Shown here piece by piece: positions 60,809 through 64,000 of a DNA stretch of 64,000 nucleotides (positions are counted from its first letter, which is position 1; each line of letters starts with the position of its first letter). The notes below the pieces were generated by a model that was not told where the DNA came from, did not search any database, and saw only the letters and a list, made by a program, of their open reading frames with translations. Both the position numbers and the translations under genes were made by a program. This stretch comes from Actinotalea subterranea (lineage in GTDB: Bacteria > Actinomycetota > Actinomycetes > Actinomycetales > Cellulomonadaceae): contig NZ_VTTP01000002.1 of assembly GCF_008364845.1 (NCBI RefSeq), positions 434,001 through 498,000 of the forward strand, in the 5' to 3' direction.

Positions 60809-62383
60809 GTGTCATCCCTTCCCACATCTTCCTCCCTCCCGCGCGAGTTCGAGCACCCTGCCCTGCAGGAGCTCGTGATGCGTGGACGCACCCACGGGTC
60901 CGTCGACGGCGAGGCCATCCGCAACGCGTGCGACGCCGCACAGGTCAGCCCCAAGAGGCTGCGCAGCGTGCTGCGCGGCCTTGCTGACGCCGGCGTCACC
61001 GTGACCGAGCCCACCGCCCGCCCTGCAGTCGCCGCGGCCGCCGCGCGACGCTCGAGCACCACCACGGCCGTCGCCCCTGCCCCCGTCGTCGCGTCCGCTG
61101 ACGGCGCCAAGGCGACCGCCAAGCCCGCCACCAAGGCCGCCGCCGCGCCCGCCAAGAAGGCCGCTGCGAAGAAGGCTGCACCCGCGAAGGCGTCGGCCAA
61201 GTCGACGGCGCCCGCCGAGTCGGACGAGGTCGACGACGTCGAGGACGTCGAGCCCGCGGAGGACGAGGTCGCCGCCGAGGTCGAGGTCGACACCGAGGAC
61301 GTCGAGGTCGTCGCCGACCCGGACGTCGAGGTCGAGGCCACCGACGACACGGAGACCGAGACCGAGGTCGCGAAGGCCCCCGCCGCAGCGGAGGAGGAGA
61401 CCGAGGACGCGGGCTTCACGTACTCCGACGCGGACGACGACGACGCACCTGCCCAGCAGGTCGTCACCGCCGGCGCCACGGCCGACCCGGTCAAGGACTA
61501 CCTCAAGCAGATCGGCAAGGTCGCGCTCCTCAACGCCGAGCAGGAGGTCGAGCTCGCCAAGCGCATCGAGGCCGGCCTGTTCGCCGACGAGAAGCTCGCC
61601 GCGAACCCGAAGCTCGAGCCCAAGCTGCGCCGCGAGCTCGAGTGGATCGCGTCGGACGGCCGTCGGGCGAAGAACCACCTGCTCGAGGCCAACCTGCGCC
61701 TCGTCGTCTCGCTCGCCAAGCGGTACACGGGTCGCGGCATGCTGTTCCTGGACCTCATCCAGGAGGGGAACCTCGGCCTCATCCGTGCGGTCGAGAAGTT
61801 CGACTACACCAAGGGCTACAAGTTCTCGACGTACGCCACGTGGTGGATCCGCCAGGCGATCACCCGTGCCATGGCCGACCAGGCGCGCACCATCCGCATC
61901 CCGGTGCACATGGTCGAGGTCATCAACAAGCTCGCCCGCGTCCAGCGGCAGATGCTCCAGGACCTGGGCCGCGAGCCCACGCCGGAAGAGCTCGCCAAGG
62001 AGCTCGACATGACGCCCGAGAAGGTCGTCGAGGTCCAGAAGTACGGCCGTGAGCCCATCTCGCTCCACACGCCGCTCGGCGAGGACGGCGACAGCGAGTT
62101 CGGTGACCTCATCGAGGACTCCGAGGCCGTGGTGCCCGCTGACGCGGTGAGCTTCACGCTCCTCCAGGAGCAGCTGCACCAGGTGCTGGACACGCTCTCC
62201 GAGCGGGAGGCCGGTGTCGTCTCGATGCGGTTCGGCCTCACGGACGGCCAGCCGAAGACCCTCGACGAGATCGGCAAGGTCTACGGCGTCACGCGCGAGC
62301 GCATCCGTCAGATCGAGTCGAAGACGATGTCGAAGCTGCGCCACCCGAGCCGGTCGCAGGTCCTGCGCGACTACCTCGACTGA
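60809..62383 (+). CDS. sigA: RNA polymerase primary sigma factor
   Basis: Housekeeping sigma-70 factor, 524 residues. Region 1.1-like N-terminus ([17 protein letters not shown]), then a long Lys/Ala- and Glu/Asp-rich disordered part (about 85-225), region 1.2 ([20 protein letters not shown]), region 2 ([39 protein letters not shown]), region 3, and region 4.2 with the [23 protein letters not shown]. The GTG at 60809 is preferred because AAAGG lies 6 nt upstream and a long extension to 60548 has no family support. Followed by the ParE-type gene, a common actinobacterial arrangement. Confidence 0.96.
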   Translation: MSSLPTSSSLPREFEHPALQELVMRGRTHGSVDGEAIRNACDAAQVSPKRLRSVLRGLADAGVTVTEPTARPAVAAAAARRSSTTTAVAPAPVVASADGAKATAKPATKAAAAPAKKAAAKKAAPAKASAKSTAPAESDEVDDVEDVEPAEDEVAAEVEVDTEDVEVVADPDVEVEATDDTETETEVAKAPAAAEEETEDAGFTYSDADDDDAPAQQVVTAGATADPVKDYLKQIGKVALLNAEQEVELAKRIEAGLFADEKLAANPKLEPKLRRELEWIASDGRRAKNHLLEANLRLVVSLAKRYTGRGMLFLDLIQEGNLGLIRAVEKFDYTKGYKFSTYATWWIRQAITRAMADQARTIRIPVHMVEVINKLARVQRQMLQDLGREPTPEELAKELDMTPEKVVEVQKYGREPISLHTPLGEDGDSEFGDLIEDSEAVVPADAVSFTLLQEQLHQVLDTLSEREAGVVSMRFGLTDGQPKTLDEIGKVYGVTRERIRQIESKTMSKLRHPSRSQVLRDYLD

Positions 62384-62396
62384 TCGGGACCTCCGC

Positions 62397-62660
62397 ATGA
62401 CCGCACGCACGGCGGGGTGGGCTCTGCTCACCGCCGCCGTGCTCGGCGCGCTCGGCGTCTGGGCGCTCGGCCTGCGCAACGGGTTCGACCCGTGGCTCAC
62501 TGCTGTCGCCGTGCTCGCCGTCGTCGTCGCGACCCTCCTGGTCGTCGGCGACGCCAGGCGCGCCCGGCGCGGCCCCGAGGACCTCGAGCCGCCGCAGCGG
62601 CCCGCCGGCAGCGACCGCCCGGCCGGCAGCCAGAGGCGGTCCGCCTCCACCGGTCACTGA
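62397..62660 (+). CDS. small membrane protein
   Basis: Unrecognised 87-residue protein with two membrane helices (about 7-27 and 32-53) and a basic, Pro-rich C-terminal tail. It starts 13 nt after the sigA stop, so it is likely in the same transcript. No function can be inferred. Confidence 0.62.
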   Translation: MTARTAGWALLTAAVLGALGVWALGLRNGFDPWLTAVAVLAVVVATLLVVGDARRARRGPEDLEPPQRPAGSDRPAGSQRRSASTGH

Positions 62661-62714
62661 GCCGCGGGGACGATCACCGCAGCGTCAGCCGCGGGGACGA
62701 TGACCGCAGCGTCA
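62661..62714. repeat. 27-bp tandem repeat, two units
   Basis: 62661-62687 and 62688-62714 (GCCGCGGGGACGAT...GCAGCGTCA) differ at one base. They fill the gap between convergent genes, starting right after the stop of the small membrane protein. Confidence 0.8.
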
Positions 62715-62738
62715 GCAGCCGGGCGGGCCGCAGGCGTG

Positions 62739-63227
62739 TCAGCTGCCGACGCCGGCCAGGACCGCGACCAGCCACGTCGCGGCCGCGACGCACGCCAGGC
62801 CCAGCTCGATGAGCATGCCCAGAGCCGTCGCCTTGATCGCGAGCCAGGCCGACGCCCACGCACGGCTCGTGTCCTTCAGGCGCAGGTACTCCATGCCGAA
62901 CAGCCCGAGCGGGAAGAAGATCAGCAGCCCGACGAGCGGGACGACGAAGAAGCCGACGATGCCCGCGAGCCCCGCGACGACCAGGGACCGCTTGGGCACC
63001 CCGGAGCTCGCGACGCGCTTGCCCGCGACCACGTAGGTCGCGGCCCAGCCGATCGCCAGGAGCACCGCGACCGCCGCGAACACGCCCCAGCCCGCACCGG
63101 ACTCGGCGTCGATGGCCCACACCAGCACAGCCGCGGCGATGAGCAGCGACCCCGGCAGGACCGGCACGACGATGCCCACCAGGCCGACGAGCACCGCCAG
63201 GCCGACGAACAGGTTCACGAGGTCCAC
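62739..63227 (-). CDS. DUF456 family membrane protein
   Basis: Membrane protein of 162 residues with about five helices and the Gly-rich DUF456 pattern (LVGLVGIVVPVLPGSLLI, LAGIVGFFVVPLVGLLIFFPLG). Function unknown. Start at GTG 63227, from which VDLVNLFVGLAVL fits the family; the longer frame to 63287 has no hydrophobic lead. A hairpin lies upstream. Confidence 0.85.
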   Translation of the reverse strand: MDLVNLFVGLAVLVGLVGIVVPVLPGSLLIAAAVLVWAIDAESGAGWGVFAAVAVLLAIGWAATYVVAGKRVASSGVPKRSLVVAGLAGIVGFFVVPLVGLLIFFPLGLFGMEYLRLKDTSRAWASAWLAIKATALGMLIELGLACVAAATWLVAVLAGVGS

Positions 63228-63262
63228 GGTGCTCCGTCCTGAGGGGGCTGCGTCCGGCACGC

Positions 63263-63300
63263 CGCGAGGCCCGGGATGCTGGTGCACCCCGGGCCTCGCG
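63263..63300. terminator. hairpin terminator upstream of the DUF456 gene
   Basis: 13-bp perfect stem (63263-63275 with 63288-63300) and 12-nt loop; ends the DUF7455 transcript on the minus strand. Confidence 0.75.
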
Positions 63301-63345
63301 TCATGCGCTCAGTGTGTCAGCGCGCGCACGCGGCGCGCGCCATGG

Positions 63346-63558
63346 TCATCGGGCGGGCGCGCCGTGCTCCTCGAGCAGGCGGTCGGTCTCGTCCTGGACG
63401 TGCAGGGCGACGTCGGCGAACGCGGCGGCGTGACGACGTGCGTGGTGGGAGCAGAACAGCAGCTCGCCGGACGGCAGCACCACACGCACGTAGGCCTGCG
63501 CGCCACAGCGGTCGCAGCGGTCTGCTGCGGTCAACGGGGTCGTGGTCGTGGAGGTCAC
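63346..63558 (-). CDS. DUF7455 small zinc-ribbon-like protein
   Basis: Protein of 70 residues with [20 protein letters not shown] and [15 protein letters not shown]: a CxxC pair and a C-x-H-H set that could hold one zinc ion. The family is conserved in actinobacteria next to sigA and topoisomerase genes; function unknown. The GTG at 63558 gives the usual length; an extension to 63618 is unlikely. Confidence 0.83.
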   Translation of the reverse strand: MTSTTTTPLTAADRCDRCGAQAYVRVVLPSGELLFCSHHARRHAAAFADVALHVQDETDRLLEEHGAPAR

Positions 63559-63689
63559 GCGTCCATAGAACCATCCGCACGACGCGGGGGCCTCCTCCCA
63601 GGGCCCGGGTTCGCTCACCGCGTAGTCCCCGGGCCCCCGTGCGGCACGCCTCCTCGGGCCCGGGCGCGCCAGCGTCTAGGCTCGTGCGC

Positions 63690-64000
63690 GTGACCAGCAC
63701 GTTGTCGGAGTCCAGCTACACCGCTCGCCACCTGTCCGTCCTCGAGGGCCTCGAGGCGGTCCGCAAGCGACCCGGGATGTACATCGGGACCACCGACTCG
63801 CGCGGCCTGATGCACTGCCTATGGGAGATCATCGACAACTCCGTCGACGAGGCGCTGGGCGGGCACTGCGACCGCATCGACGTCGTGCTGCACGCCGACT
63901 CGTCCGTCGAGGTCCGCGACAACGGGCGGGGCATCCCGGTCGACGTCGAGCCGAAGACGGGCCTCACGGGCGTCGAGGTCGTGTTCACCAAGCTCCACGC
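63690..64000 (+). CDS. parE: type IIA DNA topoisomerase subunit B (ParE/GyrB), 5' part
   Basis: ATPase subunit of topoisomerase IV or gyrase, cut by the right edge after about 103 residues. GHKL ATPase motifs: [31 protein letters not shown] and [35 protein letters not shown] is closer to the ParE-type second copy of actinobacteria than to dnaA-linked GyrB, which fits its position by sigA. GTG 63690 lies 7 nt after TAGGCT, so the mRNA is probably leaderless; GTG 63684 is in frame. Confidence 0.9.
   Translation, partial: MTSTLSESSYTARHLSVLEGLEAVRKRPGMYIGTTDSRGLMHCLWEIIDNSVDEALGGHCDRIDVVLHADSSVEVRDNGRGIPVDVEPKTGLTGVEVVFTKLH

Overview
The window is about 64 kb of very GC-rich chromosomal DNA from an actinobacterium. 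The gene content points to Micrococcales, probably near Cellulomonas, Cellulosimicrobium or Isoptericola (inference from protein style, not from a 16S gene). Evidence for Actinobacteria: the QcrCAB/CtaCDEF respiratory supercomplex genes, the DUF4191, DUF3043, DUF4192, DUF456 and DUF7455 families, a PASTA kinase beside its Rv2175c-like substrate, and a GlnR-type box at glnA. From memory, gene order is broadly colinear with the mycobacterial segment that runs from glnA1 (Rv2220) down to idsA2 (Rv2173), with insertions and losses. No tRNA, rRNA, CRISPR array, prophage or insertion sequence was seen. It reads as core chromosome.

Layout. 0-17 kb: glnA, an RDD membrane protein, DUF4191, lipA, lipB, a MarR regulator facing an MMPL exporter and an oxidoreductase, a pseudokinase-like membrane protein, a TIGR01777 epimerase, the lpdA-sucB pair and the aminopeptidase pepA. 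lipA/lipB make and attach the lipoyl cofactor used by sucB/lpdA. 17-30 kb: small membrane proteins, pyrD, a MocR regulator opposite a YczE-type membrane protein, an aldo/keto reductase, an M20 dipeptidase, a thioesterase, a DJ-1 protein, nadA, glycerate kinase, erpA, and a cysteine-desulfurase-like/tusA pair. 30-41 kb: ctaC-ctaD-ctaF, sodA, and ctaE-qcrC-qcrA-qcrB, which together encode most of the cytochrome bc1-aa3 branch, then a receiver-like protein and trpD. 41-52 kb: an AsnC-type domain protein, a DEDDh-exonuclease/GIY-YIG fusion, a fadD broken by an amber codon, a ROK glucokinase, plsC, a PPi-type phosphofructokinase, DAHP synthase, and an XRE regulator facing a second-type methionine aminopeptidase. 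52-64 kb: a PknL-like PASTA kinase, a LysM/transglycosylase protein, an Rv2175c-like DNA-binding protein, a polyprenyl synthase, a lipoprotein, DUF4192, a universal stress protein, the primary sigma factor, small membrane proteins and the start of a ParE/GyrB-type topoisomerase subunit that runs off the right edge.

Three things stand out. (1) The cysteine-desulfurase-like protein at 29.6-30.8 kb has lost the PLP lysine and several PLP-contacting residues but keeps the sulfur-carrying cysteine loop, and is translationally coupled to a TusA. (2) fadD carries one in-frame TAG where Tyr is expected, plus a 32-bp duplication at its 3' end. (3) More than fifteen genes have a TAnnnT hexamer 6-8 nt before the start codon, which is the layout of leaderless mRNAs; this was used to choose several starts. 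Regulatory sites readable by eye include a GlnR box at glnA, an 18-bp palindrome at the MarR/MMPL boundary, an inverted repeat between the XRE gene and map, and a 9-nt-phased GTCAC array before the LysM gene. Several intergenic 23-32 bp tandem repeats look like VNTR loci. No stretch over 300 bases lacks a gene; the longest, 34114-34407, holds two strong hairpins.
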